Shown here piece by piece: positions 8,749-16,251 of a DNA stretch of 64,000 nucleotides. Position 1 is the stretch's first letter. Every line of letters starts with the position of its first letter. Source of the stretch: Streptomyces antimycoticus (GTDB lineage Bacteria; Actinomycetota; Actinomycetes; Streptomycetales; Streptomycetaceae). Where the stretch lies: contig NZ_BJHV01000001.1 of NCBI RefSeq assembly GCF_005405925.1, forward strand, positions 1,302,001-1,366,000, written 5' to 3'. Under the pieces are notes generated by a model, which was not told where the DNA came from, did no database searches, and was given only the letters and a program-made list of their open reading frames with translations. Position numbers and translations under genes: made by a program.

Positions 8749-11700
8749 CGGGCCCCCTTCAGCTCGATGACCAGGCGGCCGTTCTCGGGCCGGTCGGGGT
8801 CGTTGTCGCATTGGGCGATCTCCAGGGGGCCGAGGCGCAGGATGCCGTCTTCCAGCGCCTCGCCGTGCGATGTCTCGTACGAGGTGCCGTCATCGGACCC
8901 CTTCGGTCCCTCCAGCCCCTCGTGCCACAGCCGTCGCAGCCGGGTGACCTCGACGCTCAGCACGCCCGGCACCGCCGCGGCGACGGCCACCAGCCGGCTG
9001 AGCCGCACCGGTTCGCCGAAGGTCAGGGCGTCGGGGTGGAAGAAGCCGAGCCGCCCGCCGGAGAACCGGCGGCTGCCCAGCGCCCGGTACAGCTCGGCGA
9101 GGATCTGCCCGTGCTGGTGCCCGGGCGCGGCGCACACCGCGAGCGCGATGTCCAACGGCACGGCGCGGGCCGGGCCGACCACCAGGTCGTGTCCGATCCG
9201 GCGGTAGCCCTCCAGGGCGTGCGCGACCGAGTCGAGGAGGGCGGGGGGCGGCGCCCCGGTCCCGTACGCGTCGATGGCGATGTGTGCCTCCTGCACACTG
9301 CCGGTCCAGCGGATCTCCGCCGCCGCGCGCTGCACACCGGGCAGCCCGGAGGCGAGCGCCGCGTAGTCCTCGGCGGTGATGGCCCGGTGCCGGGTGCGCT
9401 TCAGGTCGAGCGGGGCGAGCTGGCGGACCTGCTCGACCGGCTCGGGCTCGGTGCCGCCGACGGCGGGCAGCGGATTGCGCACCCCGGCCACGGGCAGGGG
9501 CCGCCCGGTGTCAGCCTTTCCCGGGCGTTCCGGATCCCGGCACAGCACCAGGTGGTTGATGGCCTCGGGGCCGACGTTGCCCGCCGTGCCGCCGCCGACC
9601 CGGTAGTGGACCGCGAGCCGCGCCCCGGGCTCCGGCTCGGCGCCGTACCGGCCGTCGCCGAAGCGCAGCGCGATGCGGCCGTCGTCCTCCAGTTCCCCGA
9701 CGACGTGGCGGTCCCGGGGGCGGGAGCCCAGCAGGTCGCGGCGCGGTGTCCAGGTCGCGCCGCCGGCTTCGATCCGTACGGCGGGGAGCGCGGCCCGTGG
9801 ATCCTGCACGAGGGCGGCTGCCGGCCCGTGCAGCACCGGGTCCTCGGGGCGCAGCCCGGCCGCGTAGGCCCGGCCCCAACTGTGCGCGATCTCCCAGGCG
9901 ATGCGCCCGTCCAGGACGGTGCCGGCCCGGGCCCTGGCGGTCAGTGCGCGAAGGCGCGTCAGCTTGGCGTCGAGCAGCCGGTCGCAGCGGTGCAGCAGTT
10001 CGCGCAGCGCCCGGACGGGGTGGCGGGCCAGTTGGAGGCGCTCCAGGACGCGCGGCCCGAACAGGACGGTCAGCTCGGCGATCTCCTCGTCCGAAAGCCC
10101 GTCGCGGTCGCGGGCGCTGCGCCACAGCTCGGTGAGCCGCTGCCGCACCCGTCCCGGGATGGCGGCCAGGTGCTCGGCCTGTCCGGCGGCAATATGGCGC
10201 GGGTCGGGGAAGGGCACGGCCTGGGTGACGGGCGCTTGGTGCAGTACGGGCCTGAAGCGCGGCACGATCCCCGGGTAGACGGACTGGGCGAGAAGCGTCC
10301 GCAGGGCCTCGGCCTGGGCGTACGCGGTGCCGGGCACGACCTTCTCGCGCCGCTGCCCGGCCGACTCCAGACCGATCCCGGCCCGGCCGGTCGCCTCGAG
10401 GCCGACGCTGGTGAACAGCTCCCGTACGTCGTCGGCGGTCAGCGGCCGCCCGTGGCGGGCCCGGTCCAGCAGGGAGTCGATGAGCCGTGCGGGCGCGTTG
10501 CCGGCGTCCTTGTCGAAGCAGCCGAAGGCGGGGGACTCGCAGGAGCCGACGACGGCGGGGACCGGCGGCACGGTGAAGGTCTCCGGTGTGCCGCAGCAGA
10601 AGGTCAGCGAGCGCCCGTGGTCGACGAGCACCACATTGCCGCGCGCCACGCTGACGTCCTCGACGGGCACGCAGTCGGTACCGCCCCGGGTGGCCAGGCA
10701 CAGCGGGAAGGCCAGTGCGTCCTCCGGCGCCCAGGTGACCTCCAGCACCGGCTGTTCGGCGAGCCGGTCGACGGCGGGGGTGACGGAGGTGAGGCGCACG
10801 GCCTGCCGGTGCGACGGGTCGGCGTCGCCGGGCGTCCCGGAGCGCGGCCCCCGCACCTCCTCGAACAGCAGCAGATCGCCGGGATGCAGGTCGATCGTGC
10901 GGGTTTCGCACTTCTCGTCGGCCCATGCGTCGCGCAGCGTGGCGGAGGTGGCGCCGACGGGCAGCGAGCAGACCTCGCCACCCCAGGTCCACAGGCGGAT
11001 GCGGTGGTGTTCCGGCCGCAGGTGGAGGGGTTGATCGGTGACGACGGGCTCGAACACCTCCACCGACCCGCGCTCGTCGAGCACGGCCAGCTCCCGGTCG
11101 TCCAGCACCGCCCCGATGTCCGGCCGGTCCAGCGGGCCGAGGGTACGGACGTCGACGGCGGCGAAGCGGTACTCCCCCGGGTCCAGGGTCAGCGGCTCGA
11201 CCGTCTCCACGGTGACGAAGGCGCGGGCGTTGCAGCCGTCGTGCATCGCGTAGTCGATGAGCCGTACGTGGCGGCGTACGGACACCCGGCGGCGGGCGGT
11301 GTCGAGATACGCCTCGGTGGCGACCGCATCCTGCTGGTAGCTGATCTGGTCGGCGGTGTAGGCGAGCAGCTCGACCAGGGTGGTGCCGAGGTCGGCGGCG
11401 TTGCGCTCGACCCAGTCGGGGGTGGTGAGGCGGAGCCGGTCCAGGACGACCTGGCGGAGAGTGTCGTAGTCGCGGGCGGTGTAGTCGATGACGGGGGCGG
11501 GCCCGGTCCGGAAGGTGGCGGGGAGGTCGTCGCCCTCTTCCTTGCAGTCGAAGGGGGCGGGGCAGTCGGGCCGGAAGGTGAAATCGGCGGAGAAATACCG
11601 CTGGTCGAAGCCGGGGAACGGCTCGGTGCCGGGCCGTCCGTAGGGATCGGTGTCCACGACGGAGAGCCGGTAGAGGGAGGTGTCCCCGGCCCGGTCCACG

Positions 11701-11957
11701 GTGACGTACAGCTTGTCGTCGAGCTCCGGGTCCTCCTCGCGCTCGACGGAGATCTCGAGCACCTCGATGCCGGTGATCCGGCGGCCGCCGTCGATGCGTA
11801 CGTTCTCCGGGCACAGGCCGTGCGGGGCCTTGCCGAGGAAGGTGACGGTGAGGGTGGTGCCCTGTTCCGTGCTGTCCCCCACCTCGACGGCGTCGACCCC
11901 GCCCAGATGGGCGGCCCTGATGAGGTCGCGCCGTGACCCGGCGGTCTGCTGACTCAC
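8745..11957 (-). CDS. Baseplate assembly protein, J/gp6-like, first copy
   Basis: 1070-residue baseplate wedge protein, counterpart of Afp11/gp6. After an N-terminal domain it carries the family hallmark VIDYTARDYDTLRQVVLDRL at about 155-175, then WVERNAADLGTTLVELLAYTADQISYQQDAVATEAYL. The C-terminal region has LKRTRHRAITAEDYAALASGLPGVQRA, the J-like core that joins neighbouring wedges. The GTG at 11957 overlaps the gp25 stop codon (GTGA), so it is translationally coupled. The longer upstream in-frame reading lacks similarity and overlaps gp25 fully. It lies next to a second, divergent J-like gene, matching the gp6/gp7 or Afp11/Afp12 pairing in contractile systems. Wedge assembly around the hub is inferred from the family. 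Confidence 0.85.
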   Translation of the reverse strand: MSQQTAGSRRDLIRAAHLGGVDAVEVGDSTEQGTTLTVTFLGKAPHGLCPENVRIDGGRRITGIEVLEISVEREEDPELDDKLYVTVDRAGDTSLYRLSVVDTDPYGRPGTEPFPGFDQRYFSADFTFRPDCPAPFDCKEEGDDLPATFRTGPAPVIDYTARDYDTLRQVVLDRLRLTTPDWVERNAADLGTTLVELLAYTADQISYQQDAVATEAYLDTARRRVSVRRHVRLIDYAMHDGCNARAFVTVETVEPLTLDPGEYRFAAVDVRTLGPLDRPDIGAVLDDRELAVLDERGSVEVFEPVVTDQPLHLRPEHHRIRLWTWGGEVCSLPVGATSATLRDAWADEKCETRTIDLHPGDLLLFEEVRGPRSGTPGDADPSHRQAVRLTSVTPAVDRLAEQPVLEVTWAPEDALAFPLCLATRGGTDCVPVEDVSVARGNVVLVDHGRSLTFCCGTPETFTVPPVPAVVGSCESPAFGCFDKDAGNAPARLIDSLLDRARHGRPLTADDVRELFTSVGLEATGRAGIGLESAGQRREKVVPGTAYAQAEALRTLLAQSVYPGIVPRFRPVLHQAPVTQAVPFPDPRHIAAGQAEHLAAIPGRVRQRLTELWRSARDRDGLSDEEIAELTVLFGPRVLERLQLARHPVRALRELLHRCDRLLDAKLTRLRALTARARAGTVLDGRIAWEIAHSWGRAYAAGLRPEDPVLHGPAAALVQDPRAALPAVRIEAGGATWTPRRDLLGSRPRDRHVVGELEDDGRIALRFGDGRYGAEPEPGARLAVHYRVGGGTAGNVGPEAINHLVLCRDPERPGKADTGRPLPVAGVRNPLPAVGGTEPEPVEQVRQLAPLDLKRTRHRAITAEDYAALASGLPGVQRAAAEIRWTGSVQEAHIAIDAYGTGAPPPALLDSVAHALEGYRRIGHDLVVGPARAVPLDIALAVCAAPGHQHGQILAELYRALGSRRFSGGRLGFFHPDALTFGEPVRLSRLVAVAAAVPGVLSVEVTRLRRLWHEGLEGPKGSDDGTSYETSHGEALEDGILRLGPLEIAQCDNDPDRPENGRLVIELKGAR

Positions 11958-12352
11958 GCGGATCCCCTCCCCTCGAACACCTCGTCGCGCAGACTGGCGG
12001 TGGCGCGCACCACATACCGCAGATGGACACGCACGACGTTCTCCTCGCTGACCACGTCCAGGGACTCCACCTCGATCAGCTCGCCGAGCCGGCGCTGCAG
12101 CGACGCCTGAACGGACAGCTCCACGGCGGAGGCCAGTTCGGGGCTGTTGGGCGTGAAGACGAGGTCGAGGAGGCCGCATCCGAAGTCGGGCCGCATGACG
12201 CGCTCGCCGGGGCTGGTGAAGAGCAACTGCTCGATCAGATCGCGTATGTGGTCGTCGTGGTCCGCGTGCGCGGTGCGCCCGCGCCGGTCGATCCGGAACG
12301 GAAAGGCGATGTCGGTCCGTACCGTGCGGGTCCTGCCGGTCCGTGTCCTCAT
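11954..12352 (-). CDS. gp25-like baseplate wedge protein
   Basis: 132-residue GPW/gp25 family protein, counterpart of Afp9. The diagnostic motif DLIEQLLFTSPGERVMRPDFGCGL is split over residues ~38-61 (includes the conserved EQLLFTSPGER). It is followed by the alpha/beta half that nucleates sheath assembly. ATG at 12352 overlaps the upstream PAAR-like gene stop (ATGA), and its own stop overlaps the J-like gene start. gp25 links the baseplate to the first sheath ring in T4-like tails, and that role is assumed here. Length is typical for the family. Confidence 0.9.
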   Translation of the reverse strand: MRTRTGRTRTVRTDIAFPFRIDRRGRTAHADHDDHIRDLIEQLLFTSPGERVMRPDFGCGLLDLVFTPNSPELASAVELSVQASLQRRLGELIEVESLDVVSEENVVRVHLRYVVRATASLRDEVFEGRGSA

Positions 12353-12693
12353 CCGCACCTCACCCCTTGCCGCGCGGCGGAGACGACGGGTGGCCCCTGT
12401 GGCACGAGCCCCGCGCTGAAGCACTGTGCCGAGGAGGTGTCGAGCAGTACGGGCACGCCGTCGATCAGCACCGTGTCGCGGTCCGGAGTCCACCGGACGG
12501 TGGTGCACGGCAGCGGGACGCGGTCGACGGCGTGCGGGCAGCCGACGACCGTGAAGACGTCGTCGGCGGATGGCATGGGCTGCCCGTCGAGCCGCACACC
12601 GGACGACGGAACGGATGCCGCCCGTACGCGTCCGCCGTGCGGGCAACTGATCACGGCGGTATGGCTGACGAGATTGCCGGAATTCCCGGACAC
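12349..12693 (-). CDS. PAAR-like spike-tip protein
   Basis: 114-residue protein with Cys-Pro-His motifs (SCPHGGRV near residue 17 and GCPHAVDRVPLPCT near 51) plus a beta-rich body, in the slot between spike and gp25 where Afp10/PAAR tip proteins are encoded. PAAR-like tips bind a metal through His/Cys residues to sharpen the spike; the CPH pairs and later Cys residues are plausible ligands. ATG at 12693; stop overlaps gp25 start. Assignment rests on context and the CPHGG motif, since I cannot run a profile search. It could also serve as an effector adapter. Confidence 0.75.
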   Translation of the reverse strand: MSGNSGNLVSHTAVISCPHGGRVRAASVPSSGVRLDGQPMPSADDVFTVVGCPHAVDRVPLPCTTVRWTPDRDTVLIDGVPVLLDTSSAQCFSAGLVPQGPPVVSAARQGVRCG

Positions 12694-12729
12694 GTCCCTT
12701 GTCCCTCCCCGTTCTCGTGCGCTGGCTGG

Positions 12730-13263
12730 TTATCGCTTCTTGGGCACGGTCAACCGGCCCTCGTTCAGATCGACTTGGTCTCCGACCAGGGAGACCGACG
12801 CCCCCTGGCCGTTGTCGATATGCACTCCGGTCGCGTCGATCTTTACGAACGCGCCGCCGGGTGCCTGCAGCAAAATGCCTTCGGCCGGAACGTCGGACAT
12901 CACGATCTTGTGCTTCCCCGGTGTCTGGATCACCACGGGGTGCGCGGTCGCCGGATCGGTCCGCGCGTCCTCCGGGAGCTGCTCCCTGGCCCCGAACCAG
13001 CACCCCGTCCAGATGGGGAAACTGGGGTCGCCCTGCTCGAACTCCACCCACACCCCGGCCCCGACGGACGGCACGACGTACTGCCCGGCGGGCCGCAGCT
13101 GGTCCCCCGTGAAGGGAAAGCAGGGCATGGCCCAGGTCGACGGCTCATCGCCGAGGACATCGGGCACCTCGACGGTGATCCGGCCTATTCCGAGCGGGTC
13201 CTGGTTGTCCCGCACCCGGCCCCGGAATTTCCCGAGGTAGCGGTTGTTGGGCGTGGCCGCCAT
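12730..13263 (-). CDS. Baseplate spike protein, gp5/VgrG (GpV) type
   Basis: 177-residue phage baseplate assembly protein V-type spike. The N-terminal OB-fold is recognisable (YLGKFRGRVRDNQDPLGIGR, then ITVEVPDVLG and WAMPCFPFTG, ending VGAGVWVEFEQGDP and PIWTGCWFG). A short beta-strand C-terminus (GKHKIVMSDVPAEGILLQ...) would form the trimeric needle that the PAAR-like tip caps. ATG at 13263 has CAGGAG 5 bases upstream. Hub (gp27) and spike (gp5) are separate genes here, unlike the fused VgrG or Afp8. The 48-bp gap to the hub gene contains repeated GGACCCC motifs. Confidence 0.9.
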   Translation of the reverse strand: MAATPNNRYLGKFRGRVRDNQDPLGIGRITVEVPDVLGDEPSTWAMPCFPFTGDQLRPAGQYVVPSVGAGVWVEFEQGDPSFPIWTGCWFGAREQLPEDARTDPATAHPVVIQTPGKHKIVMSDVPAEGILLQAPGGAFVKIDATGVHIDNGQGASVSLVGDQVDLNEGRLTVPKKR

Positions 13264-13311
13264 GGGGGCTCCTGATTCTTGTCCTTGGGGTCCTTGGGGT
13301 CCATAGGGTCC

Positions 13312-14450
13312 TTAGGGCCGAACGGTGTCGCTCCGGGCGATCAGCCCTTCGCGGGTGAGCGTGAAGTTCTGCTGGAAGGAGCCGGGCCGCAGATGGTGGG
13401 TGACGGACTTGACGTAGTACTCGCCGTCGTAGGTGGCCCCGGCGCCCCGGACGCCGACGAGCTGGCGCGGCTGGAGGATGTACCCGTGCCGATTGACGTC
13501 CAGCGAGCCGGAACCGGAGATGGCGTCGGCGGAGACGGCGGCCCGCGCCAGCGCTTCGGCCTCGGCCTGCGCCCGGTCCTTCTTGGCCGTGCCGGAGAGC
13601 GTCTTGCGCTTGAGGGCGGGGGTGGCTCGTTTGCCCAGCGGCGGGCGGAGCGGGCTGATGTCGGGCTGGGCGAGGAGGGTCGAGGTGCGAGTGGCCGGGT
13701 CCTGCCAGCGGGCCTGGGGCTCCTCGCGTGCGGTGCCGTCGTAGGCGAAGGTCAGCTGGTCGACGGTGGAGTTGACGTCCATGTTGACGGTGAGGGCGTG
13801 CTGCGGTGTCCCGATGCGCTTCTCGGGGCCCCAGTAGGCGGTGGAGACCCCGGCGACGGGCCCGGGGATGAGGTAGAAGACATAGCCGTTGGCCTGCGCG
13901 AGGTCGGTGACGTACTGCAGGTCGGTGCCGGTCTGGTAGTCGACGCGGCGTTGTGCGTTGGGCGGCTGGAGGATCTTCTCCTCGATGACGTCCGCCTCGA
14001 TCCCGTAGTCGGTGTACTTCGAGAGGATGCGGGTGACGCGCTTGAAGGGCGGGAGGTTGGGATAGCGGTCGGTCCGCTCCTCGAGGTCCATGAGGAGGGT
14101 GAGGTCCTCGCCGGTGACGGTGAGGGTCGTCTGCCCCGGCTGATTGCTGGCCCCCACCTCGTGGCGCACGATGAGCCCGTCGAGGAGGACGATCGGCGTG
14201 CCCTTGACGGCGGCCGTGACGACCACGCGGGTGCGGGGGTCGAAGAACCCCTCCGGGAGCAGCCGGTCGATGATCGCGCCCTTTTTGGTGAGGTCGAACG
14301 CCATCTGGAAGCCGCTGCGTTCGCCCGCGGTCGTGGTGATCTGCGCGGACAGCAGCGCCTCGGTGACCTCGGGGGCACGGGGCGGGTGAGCTTGGGCCCC
14401 ATCCGTAATTCGAGGTGAATGGGCCCCTGCCCGACGGGCTCATCAGCCAT
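13312..14450 (-). CDS. Baseplate hub, gp27/late-control-D type (frameshifted as sequenced)
   Basis: Hub protein on which the spike sits. Its N-terminus is read from ATG 14450 (MADEPVGQGPIHLELRMGPK...), and the rest in another frame (MAFDLTKKGAIIDRLLPEGFF... to ITRSDTVRP-like end). A single extra G in the G5 run at 14371-14375 joins them into one 379-residue protein through PVPPEVTEALLSAQITT, which reads naturally. The gpD/gp27 region includes GEDLTLLMDLEERTDRYPNLPPF and KYTDYGIEADVIEE. The start overlaps the LysM gene stop by 8 bp. As written the ORF is broken. The pattern repeats in five other genes here, so a base-calling error is more likely than a true mutation. Internal initiation at 14304 would lose about 48 residues. 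Confidence 0.8.
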
Positions 14451-14832
14451 GGCGCCCACCACTTCCGCCCGGGAGCCCGCTCGGGAACCCGCTCGGGATC
14501 TCTATCTCCTCGCCCGGCTCGGCGGTCAGCTCGCGGGGGTCGAGGACGGGGTTGGCGTCGGCGATCCGCCACCAGGCGGCGGGGTCGCCGAAATAGCGCT
14601 GACCGAGGTGGTCGGGGCGCTCGCCACTGCTGACGGTGTGTGTCTCCGTCTCCTCGGGGTTTGCGCTCAGTGGCGGCAACAGCCGCCGCTTGATGTACCG
14701 GACGGGCGTGCCGTCGGGTTGGGTGTGGATCCCGATCTCGGCGTCGTGGTAGCGGCTGGAGCGGGGGTAAGGGTGCGACCCCGGAATCGCGTCGAGCGCG
14801 CTTTCGTACGGCTGTGGCTGTGACCCGGCCAT
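14443..14832 (-). CDS. LysM-domain baseplate protein (Afp7-like)
   Basis: 129-residue protein with a LysM-like segment in the last half (TVSSGERPDHLGQRYFGDPAAWWRIADANPVLDP), typical of small baseplate proteins between hub and tube-associated genes in phage tails and eCIS. LysM here probably mediates protein-protein contacts or wall binding. ATG at 14832; the stop overlaps the hub gene start. The C-terminus (GFPSGLPGGSGGRHG) is Gly-rich and flexible. G+C returns to the local norm here (47 of 60 bases by hand count over 14521-14580), in contrast to the immunity gene upstream. Confidence 0.8.
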   Translation of the reverse strand: MAGSQPQPYESALDAIPGSHPYPRSSRYHDAEIGIHTQPDGTPVRYIKRRLLPPLSANPEETETHTVSSGERPDHLGQRYFGDPAAWWRIADANPVLDPRELTAEPGEEIEIPSGFPSGLPGGSGGRHG

Positions 14833-14838
14833 CTGCTT

Positions 14839-15524
14839 CTACACCCTCCCCAGCCCGATGTCCCCACTGTTCAACCCCAGCGCGCTGAGCGCTCCCCCAC
14901 GCGCGGCCGCCGCGAGCCGTTCCTTCTGCGCGAGATGCGCGAGATAGAGCTCGGCGCCCCGGTGGCCGGCGGGCAGATCGCTGACGGTGAGCACCTTCAG
15001 CCCGATGCTGAGGGATGCGCGGATGGGGTTGAGGTTGACGTCGAACGCCGATTCGTTGATGGACAGTTCGGTGATGCGGACCGGCATGACGCGCTTGCTG
15101 CCCCACGTGAAGAGGGTCAACGGCATCTCGATCGGGCTGATCTCGATGGTCCCCTTCTTGGACAGCCGCATGGCCTCCCGCAACTTGGCCGTGGTCGGCT
15201 GCACGAGCATTTCGAGCGTCGCGAGCTGCGGGTGTATCCCGTCGGGCGCGGCCACCTCGAACTGATCGGTCGCGTCGATCTCCGCCGTGAACTTCCACGT
15301 CTCCTGGGCGGGGCCCTTGAGGCGCAAGGCCTCGTTCTTGTCCCCGCTTCCGCTGCCGCCTCCGCCGCTGTCGGCTTGGTCGCCGGCGGATTGGGGGAGA
15401 GGGAGCGCTCCAGGGTGTCGGGGTTGAACTGGAGGATGATGATGCGTTGGGGGGTGCCGCGGTCGGGGTCGACGAGGACTATTCCGGAGCGGATGGGTTT
15501 GGGGATGTCGGGGTAGCGGGTCAC
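14839..15524 (-). CDS. eCIS tube/baseplate-associated protein (frameshifted as sequenced)
   Basis: N-terminal piece from GTG 15524 (VTRYPDIPKPIRSGIVLVDP, then IIILQFNPDTLERSLSP) and C-terminal piece (KGPAQETWKFTAEIDATDQFE to GLNSGDIGLGRV) lie in different frames. One extra base in the G5 run at 15393-15397 gives a continuous 228-residue protein with a Gly/Ser linker (DSGGGGSGSGD). The family accompanies the LysM protein in eCIS loci and is probably a baseplate or tube-initiator component; ILQFNPDTLERS is its recognisable signature. The GTG start overlaps the stop of the putative immunity gene (GTGA), with GGGAGG upstream. Function inferred from context. Confidence 0.75.
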
Positions 15525-16228
15525 AGGCGGGCCTCCCAACGCTCGATCAGTGGGCTGTAATCCAAATCAGGAAAGAGCTGGGCGAATACATCGAAGCCGT
15601 TGCGCAGGCTCTCGCCATACTTCTTAAAAGGACGCTTGGTGAATGAAATATCCGCAAACAGATACTGCCAACCATGCAGTCCCTTACTGAGAACGAGGGC
15701 GTCCATGTAGGTATTGTAAGTGATATCCAACTTGAAGAAGCCTGGCGGATACGGCGGAAACTGTTTGGACACTAGATCCTGAAACCAGACATCGAGCGAG
15801 GGCGATCCCGGAGCCATGTGCAGATAGGTCATGAAACCCCTGCCGGAGTTATAAGCATTGTCAATGTAACGCAGTTCTGCAACGAAGTCCTGCTGAAACT
15901 CGTCGGACAACATATCCACCATAAGGCTGGGGCCTTGACTCAGAATGTCAAGCGGCGCCGGCACCCGGTACTCCCCCGAAATTTCCGGAAGCGGCGATAC
16001 GGACTCCCAATGGACGGCTATCTCAGAGAACCTGAGAGACGTTTCGAGCATTTCTGGGGCCAGCCTCAGATTACCCCAATTCGGATTGAACGCGGTCAGT
16101 GGGCGAATGTCACCGAACCCTAGGCCGACGTCGCCCAATGCCTCATCGATCACTTCGATCGAATCGGCAGAGCGCAGCTGCGCCATGGACGCTGTGTGAC
16201 GCTCTTCCAGTTCATTAAGAGAGCTCAT
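15521..16228 (-). CDS. Putative immunity protein paired with the eCIS toxin domain
   Basis: 235-residue protein, no signal peptide or membrane segment, acidic N-terminus. I do not recognise the family with certainty; phrases such as TYNTYMDALVLSKGLHGWQYLF resemble SUKH/SMI1-like immunity proteins, but this is weak. It starts 23 bases after the stop of the giant protein whose C-terminus looks like a nuclease, with GAAAGG upstream of ATG 16228. The DNA is much less G+C-rich than its neighbours (58 of 120 bases over 15601-15720), a sign of recent acquisition. The stop overlaps the next eCIS gene, so it is translated within the operon. A role in neutralising the toxin in the producer is inferred from position, size and composition only. 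Confidence 0.55.
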   Translation of the reverse strand: MSSLNELEERHTASMAQLRSADSIEVIDEALGDVGLGFGDIRPLTAFNPNWGNLRLAPEMLETSLRFSEIAVHWESVSPLPEISGEYRVPAPLDILSQGPSLMVDMLSDEFQQDFVAELRYIDNAYNSGRGFMTYLHMAPGSPSLDVWFQDLVSKQFPPYPPGFFKLDITYNTYMDALVLSKGLHGWQYLFADISFTKRPFKKYGESLRNGFDVFAQLFPDLDYSPLIERWEARL

Positions 16229-16251
16229 GGGTGTGCACCTTTCGCGGACGC

